A DNA stretch of 64,000 nt from positions 310,001-374,000 of the forward strand of contig JAHBUY010000005.1 in assembly GCA_019637795.1 (NCBI GenBank). Reading direction: 5' to 3'. The number at the start of each line of letters is the position of its first letter. Positions within the stretch are counted from its first letter, which is position 1. Below are positions 39,693-48,598 of this stretch, in pieces. The notes beneath the pieces were generated by a model that was given only the letters and a program-made list of their open reading frames with translations, searched no databases and had not been told where the DNA came from. The stretch comes from a bacterium. GTDB taxonomy: Bacteria; Desulfobacterota; Binatia; HRBIN30; CADEER01. A program made the translations under genes and the position numbers.

Positions 39693-42497
39693 TCAGCAGC
39701 CGGCCAGCGCCGCGCCGACGGCGGCGATCAGCTCGTCGATCGTCACCCGGCCGTCGCCGCTGGCATCGACGGCGCGGCAGTCGCCGACCGGGCGCGACCC
39801 GAGCGCGATGCCGACCGCCAGGATCAGCTCCTCGATGGTCACCCGGCCGTCGCCGCCGCAGTCGCCGCGGCAGGTCGGCGCCGCGCCCTCGCGCCACAGC
39901 TCCCAGCCGTGCACGCCGTCGCTGGCGGCGAAGTACAGCGTGCCGTGCAGCGCGGCGAAGCCGGACGGCGAGGAGGAGGCGACGCCGGGCGCGACGTCGG
40001 CAACCATGGTCGTGCCGGCGCTGGTGCCGTCGGTGATCCACGGCTCGCATCCGAGATCGGTGCAGGCGACGAAGGCGCAGCGATCGCCGAGGTCGACGAA
40101 CGACTGCGGCGACGAGCTGTCGGGCCCCGGGCGCAGATCGCGCAAGAGATGGGTGCCGTCGGCGGTGCCGTCGCTGATCCACGGCTCGGCGCCGTGCGGC
40201 CCGTCGGCGGCGCTCATCACCACCCGGCCGGCGAACGGCGCCAACGCGAGGATGCCGGCGCTGCCATCCGCGGCGGGGTCGAAGCGGCGCAGCAGACGGG
40301 TGCCGTCGGCGGTGCCGTCGCTGACCCACAGTCCGGTGCTGGCGTCGGCGGCGTCGACGCTGAGGAAGAGCTGGGAGCCGCTGGCGACCATCCGTTGCAC
40401 GGCGACCCCTTCGGCGGTTCCGGGCCAACTGCGGACCGGCTGGGTCCCCGCTTCGCTGCCGTCGCTGCGCCAGAGCACCGAGGCGCGGCTGTCGTCGGTA
40501 GTCACGAAGTAGGTCTGCTCGCCCAGCGTCGCCAGCAGGCGCGGCTCGGAGCCGCGCCCCGGTTCGGGGGCGATGTCCTTGATCAGCCGCGTGCCCTCGA
40601 TCGTGCCGTCGCTGATCCACGGCTCGGCGCCCTGCATGAACGGGTCGGCGCTGAGGACGACGCGGTCGCCGTGCGCCACCATCTCCCGCACCTGCCGGAA
40701 GCCGCCGCCGCAACCGGTGCCGGCGTCGCTGCCGTCGGTCCGGCACACCCAGCCGTAGTCGGCGAGCAGGAAGTAGAGCGCACCGCCGGCCACCGTCAGG
40801 CGGTACGGCGCGCCGGCGAAGCGCGACTGGGCGACCACGGTGCCGGCGGTGGTGCCGTCGCTGCGCCACAGCGCCTGCGGGCTGCCGGTGGACGGACGGC
40901 CGGTGGCGAAGAACAGCGCCCCGGCGAAGGCGGTGAGGTCGCCGATGTCGTTGGCGCGGTACGGTTCGCCGATCTCGCGCACCAGCGCGGTGCCGGCGGC
41001 GGTGCCGTCGCTCGCCCACAACTGGCGACCGCGCGCCGCCGTGTCGACGGCGGTGAAGAAGAGGCGGTCGCCGACGGCGACGAGATCGGCGGGGAACGAG
41101 GAGTCGGTGAATTGATCGTCCGCGGCGATGTCGGCCAGCAGGTGGGTGCCGGCGGCGGTGCCGTCGCTCGTCCACAGCTCGCTCGCTTCGTCGTCGCCGG
41201 GGGCGGCGAAGAAGGCGCGGCCGCCAGCGCCGCTCAGCGCATCGATGGTCGGCAGCGTCGTCAGGAGCCGGGTGCCGGCGGCGGTGCCGTCGCTGCGCCA
41301 GAGGCTCTTCTCGGGACCGGAGGCGAGGGTGAACAGCACCTGGCCGTCGAGCGCCGCGATCTCCTGGCCGAAGGCGGCCTGGCCGAGATCGACGACCCTG
41401 GCCGGCGCGGCGGCGCGCTCGTCCCAGCGCCAGAGCGCGCTGCCGTCGGGGTCCCTGCCGAGGAACAGCACCGCGGCGCCGAGGCGGGCGAAGGCGGCGG
41501 CCTCGACGCCCGCCACCGCCAGGGCGGTGCCGGCGCGGGTGGCGTCGGTGGCGAAGATGCCCTCGCCGGCGACCGAGAACAGCATCCGGCCGCCGAGCAC
41601 CAGGTTGGGCGTCCCGAGCTCGGCGGGAAAGGTGCGCTCGACCACCGGCGCGGTGCCGCCGGCGGTGCCGTTGCTGCGCCACAACGCCGCCGTCCCCTCG
41701 CGGCCGTACACGGCGAAGAGGAGTTGATCGCCGAGCGCCGCGAGTGGAATCGGATAGGCCGTCTCGCCGGCGGCAGCGAGCGTCTTCACCAGGCGCGTGC
41801 CGCCGCCGCTGCCGTCGGTCTTCCAGAGCGCCGGCGCGCCGTCGCTCAGGGCGTCGAAGTAGACGCGGTCGCCGACCGCGAACAGGTGCGGATCCCAGCG
41901 ACCGGCGGAGACGAGACGGGCGATGCGCTCGCTGCCGGCGGCGGTGCCGTCGCTGCGCCAGACGTCGAGCGCGAAGCCGTCGTCCTGACGGTGGACGGCG
42001 GCGAAGATCACCCGCTCGGAGGTGGCTGCGATGGCGCACGGTCCCTGGAAGCGGCGGTCGCCGGCGACGCGCGCCAGCTCGACCGTGCCCTGCGCCGTGC
42101 CGTCGCTGCGCCACAGCGCCAGCTCGCGCGAGACGTCGTCGACCCTGGGCACGCGGGCGAGGAAGTAGACGCTGTCGCCGCGCTCGACCATGCACTGCAC
42201 CTCGGAACTCCACGGGCCGGGCTCCAGATCCGTCACCAGGCTGGTGCCTGCCGCGCTGCCGTCGCTGCGCCACAGCTCCTCGCCCGCCGCCGGCGTGGTG
42301 GCGAGGAACACCGTCCACGGTCCGAGGCGGTGGAATTCGCGCGGCCAGCTCGACATCGGCTGGGTCCGCGCCCAGATGTCGCGCACCATCGTCGCGCCCG
42401 GCGCGCCGCGCTCGTCGCCCGCGCCGGGCGAGGCTCCGACCAGGGCGCCGGCGAACGCCAGCGCGCGCCCCCATCGCGTCGCGCGGCACGGCATCAT
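39693..42497 (-). CDS. Secreted ELWxxDGT-repeat protein with dockerin-like C-terminal calcium loops
   Basis: About 934 residues with a signal-like N-terminus (ALAFAGALVGASPGAGD). I count about 17 repeats of roughly 45-50 residues, each with a core such as ELWRSDGTAAGTRLLTTL. This ELWxxDGT repeat is known from secreted proteins of myxobacteria and relatives and probably forms beta-propeller blades. The C-terminus has two EF-hand-like loops, GDCGGDGRVTIEELILAVG and VDASGDGRVTIDELIAAVG, plus paired Cys, resembling dockerin modules. Function unknown; cell-surface binding is possible. Start is ATG 42497 or 42494. A much longer frame extends upstream but has no repeats. Confidence 0.85.
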   Translation of the reverse strand: MMPCRATRWGRALAFAGALVGASPGAGDERGAPGATMVRDIWARTQPMSSWPREFHRLGPWTVFLATTPAAGEELWRSDGSAAGTSLVTDLEPGPWSSEVQCMVERGDSVYFLARVPRVDDVSRELALWRSDGTAQGTVELARVAGDRRFQGPCAIAATSERVIFAAVHRQDDGFALDVWRSDGTAAGSERIARLVSAGRWDPHLFAVGDRVYFDALSDGAPALWKTDGSGGGTRLVKTLAAAGETAYPIPLAALGDQLLFAVYGREGTAALWRSNGTAGGTAPVVERTFPAELGTPNLVLGGRMLFSVAGEGIFATDATRAGTALAVAGVEAAAFARLGAAVLFLGRDPDGSALWRWDERAAAPARVVDLGQAAFGQEIAALDGQVLFTLASGPEKSLWRSDGTAAGTRLLTTLPTIDALSGAGGRAFFAAPGDDEASELWTSDGTAAGTHLLADIAADDQFTDSSFPADLVAVGDRLFFTAVDTAARGRQLWASDGTAAGTALVREIGEPYRANDIGDLTAFAGALFFATGRPSTGSPQALWRSDGTTAGTVVAQSRFAGAPYRLTVAGGALYFLLADYGWVCRTDGSDAGTGCGGGFRQVREMVAHGDRVVLSADPFMQGAEPWISDGTIEGTRLIKDIAPEPGRGSEPRLLATLGEQTYFVTTDDSRASVLWRSDGSEAGTQPVRSWPGTAEGVAVQRMVASGSQLFLSVDAADASTGLWVSDGTADGTRLLRRFDPAADGSAGILALAPFAGRVVMSAADGPHGAEPWISDGTADGTHLLRDLRPGPDSSSPQSFVDLGDRCAFVACTDLGCEPWITDGTSAGTTMVADVAPGVASSSPSGFAALHGTLYFAASDGVHGWELWREGAAPTCRGDCGGDGRVTIEELILAVGIALGSRPVGDCRAVDASGDGRVTIDELIAAVGAALAGC

Positions 42498-42544
42498 GAC
42501 CCGACTAGAGCATTGCGGCGCGCCTCCGTACAACCGGCCGCGCC

Positions 42545-43714
42545 TCAGCGCAGGCCGCGCTGGTCGGCGGCGCGGACGGCGGCCTCGAGGTAGTCCAGGG
42601 TCGCGTCGAGCGCGGCGGGGTAGATGCGATCGGGGGAGTCGGTGGCGCCGTGCATGCCGCGACCGAGGGCGTGCCGCGGCAGGTCGCTCGACAGGGTCAG
42701 CGCCGGCACGCCGTGGGCGAGGAACGAGCGCGCGTCGGTGGCGGCGCCGTACCAGGTGACGTAGAGCGGTTTGCCGCGCTGCTGGCGGTGCACGGCATCG
42801 AGGAGGGCGAGCAGCGCCGGATCGGGCGGGAAGGCGCGGAGGGAGAACTTCTCGCTGCCGAACACCGCCAGGTCGGGCGCGGCGCCGATGAACTCGAGGT
42901 TGATGACGCCGGTCGGCAGATCGGCCGCCTCGGCGAAGCGCTGGCGGGCCCATTCCCACGAGCCCTGGACGCCGATCTCCTCGCCCGAGAGGAGCGCGAT
43001 CTCGACCTCGGTGCGCGGCAGCGGGCCGGCGGCGCGCAGGCGCTCGGCGAGGCGGACGAGCGTCGCGCAGGCGGCGCCGTCGTCGAGCGCCCCCGGGCTG
43101 CGCGCGGCGACGACCATGCCGGCGCTCAGCGACAGGAAGAGCCCCAGCCCGTAGAGCGGCGCCGCCCACGCGGCGATGCGCGCCAGGCGCGGCAGCGGCC
43201 CGCGGCGGTAGCGGCGGCGCGCCGCCCACGCGGCGGCGCCGATCATCAGGACCGTCACCGGCAGGCCGAGCAGCTCGATCGGCGCCCGCTGCACGTGGTC
43301 GAGCAGATCGGTCTTGGTGTCGTAGTGCGCCGCCAGGATCAGCCGCTGCCGCGGCTGCTGCGCCGGCAGCCTGGCGACCACGTGATGCTGCGGCACGGCG
43401 CCGATCCACGAGACGATCGGCACGTAGCGATCGAGCTCGAGCAGCAGCAGCGCCGGCAGCGCCACCGCCAGGGCGAGGGCGAGGAGCGGCCGGCGGGCGC
43501 GCAGGCACCAGGCGTAGAGCAGCCCGCCAAGCAGCGCGAGCACGCCCGCCAGGCGCAGGCGATACGGGTGCGCCGTGTAGGCGACGGTGCTGACCTCCAT
43601 TCCCAGCCGCTGCAGCGTCTCCGCCAGCCACGCCGCCGTCTCGTGCAGCGCCGCGCTGCCGTTCTCGCGCGGCTGTTCGGTGAGACGCGGCAGCAGCTCG
43701 CCCCAGGTCGCCAT
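42545..43714 (-). CDS. M28-family zinc metallopeptidase with transmembrane helices inside the catalytic domain
   Basis: 389 residues. Metal ligands and base can be traced: His130-x-Asp132 in LILAAHYDTKTD, Asp211 in SPGALDDGAACA, Glu245/Glu246 in LLSGEEIGVQGS, and a late His in GMHGATDSPDRI (His of the HxxTDxxD-like end). Two helices at about 55-70 and 76-92 precede the domain. Two more (about 148-165 and 178-200) are inserted between the HxD and second-Asp ligands, where soluble M28 enzymes have only a short stretch. Probably an inner-membrane aminopeptidase with a periplasmic site. Confidence 0.78.
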   Translation of the reverse strand: MATWGELLPRLTEQPRENGSAALHETAAWLAETLQRLGMEVSTVAYTAHPYRLRLAGVLALLGGLLYAWCLRARRPLLALALAVALPALLLLELDRYVPIVSWIGAVPQHHVVARLPAQQPRQRLILAAHYDTKTDLLDHVQRAPIELLGLPVTVLMIGAAAWAARRRYRRGPLPRLARIAAWAAPLYGLGLFLSLSAGMVVAARSPGALDDGAACATLVRLAERLRAAGPLPRTEVEIALLSGEEIGVQGSWEWARQRFAEAADLPTGVINLEFIGAAPDLAVFGSEKFSLRAFPPDPALLALLDAVHRQQRGKPLYVTWYGAATDARSFLAHGVPALTLSSDLPRHALGRGMHGATDSPDRIYPAALDATLDYLEAAVRAADQRGLR

Positions 43715-43796
43715 CCCGGCGCTCTACGCCGTCGCGCGCCGTGGCTTCAAGCACGCCCCGCTTCTGGCGTATGGGCTGGAGACGGAGGGACGACGG

Positions 43797-44558
43797 ATGG
43801 ACGCCGTACACTACGAGGTCGAGGGGCCGGTCGCGATCGTCACCATCGATCGGCCACAGGCGCGCAACGCGGTCGACGGACCGACGGCGGCCGAGCTGGC
43901 GGCGGCCTTCCGCCGCTTCGCGGCCGACGAAACGCTCGCCGTGGCGGTGCTGACCGGCGCCGACGGCACCTTCTGCGCCGGCGCCGATCTCAAGGCGGTG
44001 GCGCTCGGGCGCGGCAACGCCGTGCGACTCGACGGCGACGGGCCGATGGGGCCGTCGCGCCTGCTACTCGACAAGCCGGTGATCGCCGCGGTCGAGGGCT
44101 ACGCGGTCGCCGGCGGCCTCGAGCTCGCGGCCTGGTGCGACCTGCGGGTGGCGGCGCGCGACGCCGTGTTCGGCGTCTTCTGCCGGCGCTGGGGCGTGCC
44201 GCTGATCGACGGCGGCACCATCCGCCTGTCGCGCCTGCTCGGCCACAGCCACGCCCTCGACCTCATCCTCACCGGCCGCGGCGTGTCCGGCGAGGAGGCG
44301 CTGCGCATGGGACTCGCCAATCGGCTGGTCGAGCCCGGCACGGCGCGGCGCGAGGCGGTGCGGCTGGCGACGCAGATCGCCGCCTTCCCGCAGCGCTGCC
44401 TGCGCGCCGACCGCCTGTCCTCCTACCGGCAGTGGGACCTCTCGTTGCCGGACGCGCTGCGCGCCGAGACCGAGGGCGGCATGGCGGTGCTCGACGAAGC
44501 GGCGGCGGGCGCCGCCCGCTTCGCCAGCGGCAAGGGGCGGCACGGCGCGTTCGAGTAG
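43797..44558 (+). CDS. Enoyl-CoA hydratase/isomerase family protein
   Basis: Crotonase-fold enzyme of 253 residues. Oxyanion loops are GTFCAGADLKAVALG and VEGYAVAGGLELAAWCDLRV. The catalytic region RRWGVPLIDGGTIRLSRLLG has no canonical Glu where hydratases carry it, so the chemistry is uncertain. C-terminal GKGRHGAFE replaces the usual F-x-G-K/R-R-x-P-x-F ending. ATG 43797 is preceded by GGAGGGAC. It is only about 30 % alike by eye to the hydratase at 20457 and acts elsewhere in CoA-ester breakdown. Confidence 0.88.
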   Translation: MDAVHYEVEGPVAIVTIDRPQARNAVDGPTAAELAAAFRRFAADETLAVAVLTGADGTFCAGADLKAVALGRGNAVRLDGDGPMGPSRLLLDKPVIAAVEGYAVAGGLELAAWCDLRVAARDAVFGVFCRRWGVPLIDGGTIRLSRLLGHSHALDLILTGRGVSGEEALRMGLANRLVEPGTARREAVRLATQIAAFPQRCLRADRLSSYRQWDLSLPDALRAETEGGMAVLDEAAAGAARFASGKGRHGAFE

Positions 44559-44669
44559 CAATCGCGGAGCGCACGCGCCGGCGCCGCCGGCGACGCGCGT
44601 TCCCCTGCGGCCGCCGTGGTGACAAGGGGCCGCAGCGGAGAGGGTCGGGTGCTGGAAGAAGGACACGCG

Positions 44670-44889
44670 GCGGCGTCGCGCTACGACTGTTGGTGACGCT
44701 GATCGGCGACGTCGCCAGCGCCTACGTCGAGCTGCGCACGACGCTGCGCGGCTGGCGATCGCGCGCCAGAACATCGCCCGCCAGGCCGGAGCCGACGATC
44801 GGCCGGCAAGAAGACGCACTCTCGCCATCCCCTTCGTGTCGGTCTTCTACGTCACCCTGCGCGACCTGGTGGAAAAGTACGGCGCGTAG
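44670..44889 (+). pseudogene. Fused remnants of an RND efflux system (outer-membrane factor and permease C-terminus)
   Basis: From about 44676 the translation LRLLVTLIGDVASAYVELRT matches the conserved helix of NodT/OprM-type outer-membrane factors. The frame then shifts by one at about 44750, after which RLAIARQNIARQ continues the same family. Further along in that frame LAIPFVSVFYVTLRDLVEKY and a stop at 44889 resemble the last helix and tail of an AcrB-like permease (FVPVFFVVVR). Both are fragments, so an efflux locus has decayed here. The flanks (44559-44669 and 44890-45008) hold nothing recognisable. Confidence 0.6.
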
Positions 44890-45008
44890 TCGACCGATCC
44901 CCCGCCGCGGCAGCGCACGCAGCCAGGCTGCATCCGCGCTCGTCGGCGCCCATCGGTGGCCATCGGTGTGCATCTGTGTTAGCCAAACGCCCGTTTGCGG
45001 ATCGACGG

Positions 45009-45734
45009 ATGACCCAGGACGTTCCCGAGTTCCAGTTCAGCGCCGACGCGCTGACGCTGCGCCAGTTCATCTACGAGTACTGGTGCGCCAACGGGCGTGG
45101 CCCCAACCTGCGCGCGGCGCACGAGGCGACCGGGCTCGACCGCGAACGGATCATCGCCGCCTACCGGCAGCTCGACCTCGGGGTGATCTGCGTCGTCGAT
45201 CACGAGACGCAGAACTGCAACCTGCTGAAGGCGCAGCCGTTCTCCAGCTTTCCCAGCCAGGTCGAGGTGCACCTGGACGGCCGCTTCCACTGCTACGCCG
45301 GCTGCGCGATGGAATCGATCGCGCTGTCGCGCATGCCGCCGTTCGCCGGCAGGGAGATCCGCCTCGAGTCGTACTGCGCCTGCTGCCTCGCCCCGGTGTC
45401 GATCACGACCCGCGATGGCGCGGTGCTGGCGGCGTCGCCGGAGGCGGTGCGCATCCACATCAGCGCCAGCCCGCGCGACTGGAACACGACCAACATCGTC
45501 TCGATGTGCGACAGCATGAACTTCGTCCACGACGCCGACCACGCCGAGCGCTACGAGCAGCGGATCGCCCGCCGCGGCGTGCTCGTCACCCTCGACCAGG
45601 CGCGCCGCTTCGTTGCCGACACCGCCGCCAACCGCATGCACCGCTACGACTGGCCGCCGGTGGCGGTGAAGCCGGCGCGCATCATCGCCGGCCTGAAGGC
45701 CCTGGGAGTCGACCTGAGCAACTGGGGCGAGTAA
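45009..45734 (+). CDS. MerB-like (alkylmercury lyase family) protein with altered catalytic acid
   Basis: 241 residues. Alignment by eye to MerB pairs YAGCAMESI with YAWCALDTL, LESYCACCLAPVSIT with VSSHCAATGAPVSLT, and VSMCDSMNFVHDADH with SFCCHVHFFASVPTA. Thus MerB's Cys96 (here Cys99), Cys117 (Cys123) and Cys159 (Cys167) are conserved, but Asp99 is Glu102. The N-terminal winged-helix-like part and a C-terminal extra ~60 residues differ. Alkylmercury lyases break C-Hg bonds; whether this one does is not known. No merA, merR or merT is nearby. ATG 45009 is preferred over an in-frame GTG at 44976. Confidence 0.75.
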   Translation: MTQDVPEFQFSADALTLRQFIYEYWCANGRGPNLRAAHEATGLDRERIIAAYRQLDLGVICVVDHETQNCNLLKAQPFSSFPSQVEVHLDGRFHCYAGCAMESIALSRMPPFAGREIRLESYCACCLAPVSITTRDGAVLAASPEAVRIHISASPRDWNTTNIVSMCDSMNFVHDADHAERYEQRIARRGVLVTLDQARRFVADTAANRMHRYDWPPVAVKPARIIAGLKALGVDLSNWGE

Positions 45735-45842
45735 CTGCAGGTCGTGCGGGTGCGAGGGTGTTCGTCGTGGCGCCGAACCGATCCGCGTCCTCCGACCAAC
45801 GACACCACGACGTGACGACCTGACGACCTCCGAAAGGATTCC

Positions 45843-47024
45843 ATGTACCTCGACTTCACCCCCGAGCAGAAGAAGCTCCGCGACGAGCTGCGCGCCTATT
45901 TCGCGGCCATGATGACCGAGGAGCTGACGCGCGAGATCCAGAGCAGCGGCGAGGGCGGCGGCGGCCCGCTCTACCACCAGGCGCTGCAGAAGATGGGCGC
46001 CGACGGCTGGATCGGCATCGGCTGGCCGGTCGAATACGGCGGCCAGGGGCGGACCCCGATCGAGCAGTTCATCTTCAGCGACGAGGTGCAGCGGGCCGGC
46101 TTCCCCCTGCCCTTCCTGACCATCAACTCGGTCGGCAACACCATCATGCAGTTCGGCAGCGAGGAGCAGAAGAAGGAGCTCCTGCCGCGCATCCTGCAGG
46201 GCACGCTGCACGCCGCCATCGGCTACACCGAGCCGGAGGCCGGCACCGATCTCGCCTCGCTGCGCACCCGGGCGGTGAAGGACGGCGACGACTACGTCAT
46301 CAACGGCACCAAGGTCTTCACCAGCCTCGCCAACTACGCCGACTACATCTGGCTGGCGGCGCGCACCGACCCCGATGCCCCCAAGCACGCCGGCATCTCG
46401 ATCTTCATGGTCGACACCAAGCTGCCCGGCTTCAAGCTGACGCCGATCTGGACCATGGCGGGGGTGCGCACCAACGCGACGTACTTCGAGGACGTGCGGG
46501 TGCCGAAGTCGGCGCTGGTCGGCGGCGAGAACATGGGCTGGTCGCTGATCGTCAACCAGCTCAACCACGAGCGCATCGCCCTGATGACCGTCGGCCCGCT
46601 CGGCCGCAATCTCGAGGAGGTGCGGCAGTGGGCGCGGGCCACCCGGCTCGCGGACGGTCGCCGCGTGATCGATCAGGGGTGGGTGCAGCTCAACCTGGCG
46701 CGCGTGCGCGCCGGGTGGGAGGCGCTGCGGCTGCTCAGTTGGCGGCAGGCGTGGTGCATGACCAACGGGGGCGTCAACTTCGCCGACGCCTCGACGGTGA
46801 AGGTGTACGCCAGCGAGTTCTACGTCGACGCCTACCGCCTGCTGCTCGAGGTGGTCGGCCAGGGCGGCGCGCTGCGCAAGGACTCCGCCGCCACCGTGCT
46901 GCAGGGTCGCCTCGAGATGCTCTATCGTGCCATGCTGATCCTCACCTTCGGCGGCGGCACCAACGAGGTGCAGCGCGACATCATCGCCATGGCCGGGCTG
47001 CAGATGCCGCGGTCGATTCGCTGA
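45843..47024 (+). CDS. Acyl-CoA dehydrogenase
   Basis: FAD-dependent dehydrogenase of 393 residues. N-terminal helical domain; FAD and substrate motif IGYTEPEAGTDLASL; beta-domain VINGTKVFTSLANYADYIWL; and the C-terminal LTFGGGTNEVQRDIIAMAGL. The EQKKLRDELRAYFAAMM start and the GGGTNEVQ end place it in the branch related to the heteromeric steroid and side-chain dehydrogenases (FadE26/28-like). The adjacent second acyl-CoA dehydrogenase 31 bp downstream supports a two-subunit enzyme. ATG 45843 follows GAAAGGATT. Confidence 0.92.
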   Translation: MYLDFTPEQKKLRDELRAYFAAMMTEELTREIQSSGEGGGGPLYHQALQKMGADGWIGIGWPVEYGGQGRTPIEQFIFSDEVQRAGFPLPFLTINSVGNTIMQFGSEEQKKELLPRILQGTLHAAIGYTEPEAGTDLASLRTRAVKDGDDYVINGTKVFTSLANYADYIWLAARTDPDAPKHAGISIFMVDTKLPGFKLTPIWTMAGVRTNATYFEDVRVPKSALVGGENMGWSLIVNQLNHERIALMTVGPLGRNLEEVRQWARATRLADGRRVIDQGWVQLNLARVRAGWEALRLLSWRQAWCMTNGGVNFADASTVKVYASEFYVDAYRLLLEVVGQGGALRKDSAATVLQGRLEMLYRAMLILTFGGGTNEVQRDIIAMAGLQMPRSIR

Positions 47025-47055
47025 TCCCCCACGAGACGGACAGAGGCACACCGAG

Positions 47056-48189
47056 ATGGATTTCGCCTTCACCGAGGAACAGGACGCGCTGCGCCAGTTG
47101 GCGCGCAAGATCTTCGAGGACCACGGCACGCACGAGCAGTTGCGCGCCGTCGAACAGTCGCCGGAATGGTTCCACCGCGCGCTGTGGGACGAGCTCGCCC
47201 GGGCCAATCTGCTCGGCGTGGCGCTGCCCGAGGACGTCGGCGGCAGCGGCCTCGGCTTCCTCGAGCTCGCCGTGCTGCTCGAGGAGCAGGGACGCGCGGT
47301 CGCGCCGGTGCCGCTGTGGCCGACGCTGGCGCTGGCGGCGCTGCCGATCAACCTCTTCGGCTCCGAGGCGCAGCGGCAGCGCTGGCTGCCCGGGGTGGCG
47401 CGCGGCGAGACGGTGCTGACGGCGGCGCTGACCGAGAACGGCTGGGACGATTCGGCGGCGATCACCGCCACCGCCCGGCGCGACGGCGCCGTCTGGCGGC
47501 TCGACGGCGCCAAGGCCTGCGTCCCCGCCGCGCACCTCGCGGCGCGCATCCTGGTGCCGGCGCGCACCGGCGACGCCGCCGCCGGGGTCTTCCTCGTCGA
47601 CCCGCGCGCCGCCGGCGTCGAGCTGCAGCGCGACGTCGCCACCAACGGCGAGCCGCTGGCCGAGCTGCGGCTGAGCGGCGCCACCGTCGGCGCCGACGAC
47701 GTGCTCGGCGACCCGCAGGGCGGCGGCGCGATCGTCGACTGGACCGTGCAGCGCGCCATCGCGGCGCTGTGCGCGACCAATGTCGGCGTCGCCGAGGCGG
47801 CGCTGCGCATGACCGCCAGCTACCTCACCACCCGCAAGCAGTTCGGCAAGCCGCTGGCGACCTTCCAGGCGGTGGCGCAGCGCGCCGCCGACGCCTTCAT
47901 CCAGGTCGAGGGCATGCGCTGGACCGCCTGGCAGGCGGTGTGGAAGCTGGCCGAGGGCCGCGCCGCGCGCGAGGACGTCGACGTCGCCAAGTTCTGGGCC
48001 GCCCAGGGCGGTCACTTCACCACCTACGCCGCCCAGCACCTGCACGGCGGCATGGGCCTCGACCTCGACTACCCGGTGCACCGCTACTTCCTCTGGTCGA
48101 AGGCGATCGAGCTGTCCCTCGGCGGCGCCACCCAGCACCTGGCGAAGCTGGGCGCGGCGATGGCGAACGCGGAGTCGTATGATACGTAG
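47056..48189 (+). CDS. Acyl-CoA dehydrogenase, probable partner subunit
   Basis: 377 residues of acyl-CoA dehydrogenase fold: MDFAFTEEQDALRQLARKIF at the N-terminus, LPEDVGGSGLGFLELAVLLE, AALTENGWDDSAAITATARR and TTRKQFGKPLATFQAVAQRA in the C-terminal helical domain. The usual TEP/GAG FAD loop is reduced (LTENGWD), and the end HLHGGMGLDLDYPVHRYFLW lacks the (Y/F)EG(T/S) segment. Such paralogues pair with the preceding gene type as the non-catalytic or structural half of alpha2beta2 enzymes. Its last 11 bases overlap the next gene. Confidence 0.9.
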   Translation: MDFAFTEEQDALRQLARKIFEDHGTHEQLRAVEQSPEWFHRALWDELARANLLGVALPEDVGGSGLGFLELAVLLEEQGRAVAPVPLWPTLALAALPINLFGSEAQRQRWLPGVARGETVLTAALTENGWDDSAAITATARRDGAVWRLDGAKACVPAAHLAARILVPARTGDAAAGVFLVDPRAAGVELQRDVATNGEPLAELRLSGATVGADDVLGDPQGGGAIVDWTVQRAIAALCATNVGVAEAALRMTASYLTTRKQFGKPLATFQAVAQRAADAFIQVEGMRWTAWQAVWKLAEGRAAREDVDVAKFWAAQGGHFTTYAAQHLHGGMGLDLDYPVHRYFLWSKAIELSLGGATQHLAKLGAAMANAESYDT

Positions 48190-48562
48190 TCCGCTGCGCG
48201 TTCGGCCCGCGTGCGGACCCGCGCCGCGGGCCGTCCGCCTCGTGCCCGTCGCCGTCGCGCTGCTCGCCGCCTGCAGCGGCAGCGTCCTCACCTCGAAGTT
48301 CCCGCGCCTCGGCGCGCCGACGCTGGCGCCGACCGACCCGGCGCAGGTGGAGGTGCTGCGCCGCCATCCGGTCCGACCGTACGTGCGCCTCGGGAAGATC
48401 CGCGCCACGCCGCGCGGCGGCGCCAGCGCGCAGCAGGTGGAGACGGCGCTGCGCCAGGCCGCGGCGTCGATGGGCGCCGACGCCCTCGTCTTCGAGCGCG
48501 ACGGCGAGGGCGACGCGGGGCCCTTCGTCGAATACCGCGCCATCGCCTACCGCGCGCCATAG
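48179..48562 (+). CDS. Small lipoprotein of unknown function
   Basis: 127 residues with an N-terminal hydrophobic stretch and lipobox VALLAACSGS (lipidated Cys about residue 32). The mature part has VLRRHPVRPYVRLGKIRATP, an Ala/Gln-rich helix (QQVETALRQAAASMGADALV) and ends VEYRAIAYRAP. This LGxI plus G-A-D-A-L/V pattern occurs in small exported proteins of uncertain role. It overlaps the preceding acyl-CoA dehydrogenase by 11 bp and is likely cotranscribed. Confidence 0.72.
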   Translation: MIRSPLRVRPACGPAPRAVRLVPVAVALLAACSGSVLTSKFPRLGAPTLAPTDPAQVEVLRRHPVRPYVRLGKIRATPRGGASAQQVETALRQAAASMGADALVFERDGEGDAGPFVEYRAIAYRAP

Positions 48563-48598
48563 GGAGCCGCCTCCGCTCGCCCGCGTCGGACGCGCCGC

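Noticed and set aside
40000..42400. Regularly spaced similar DNA blocks (gtgccgtcgctgcgcca-like) resembling a CRISPR array
   Set aside because: They are in frame inside the ELWxxDGT repeats, with imperfect copies and protein-coding spacers. No cas genes are nearby.
39693..43811. Extended 1372-residue version of the ELWxxDGT gene
   Set aside because: The extra ~437 N-terminal residues overlap the M28 peptidase in another frame and carry no signal peptide or repeats. The repeat protein begins at 42497 or 42494.
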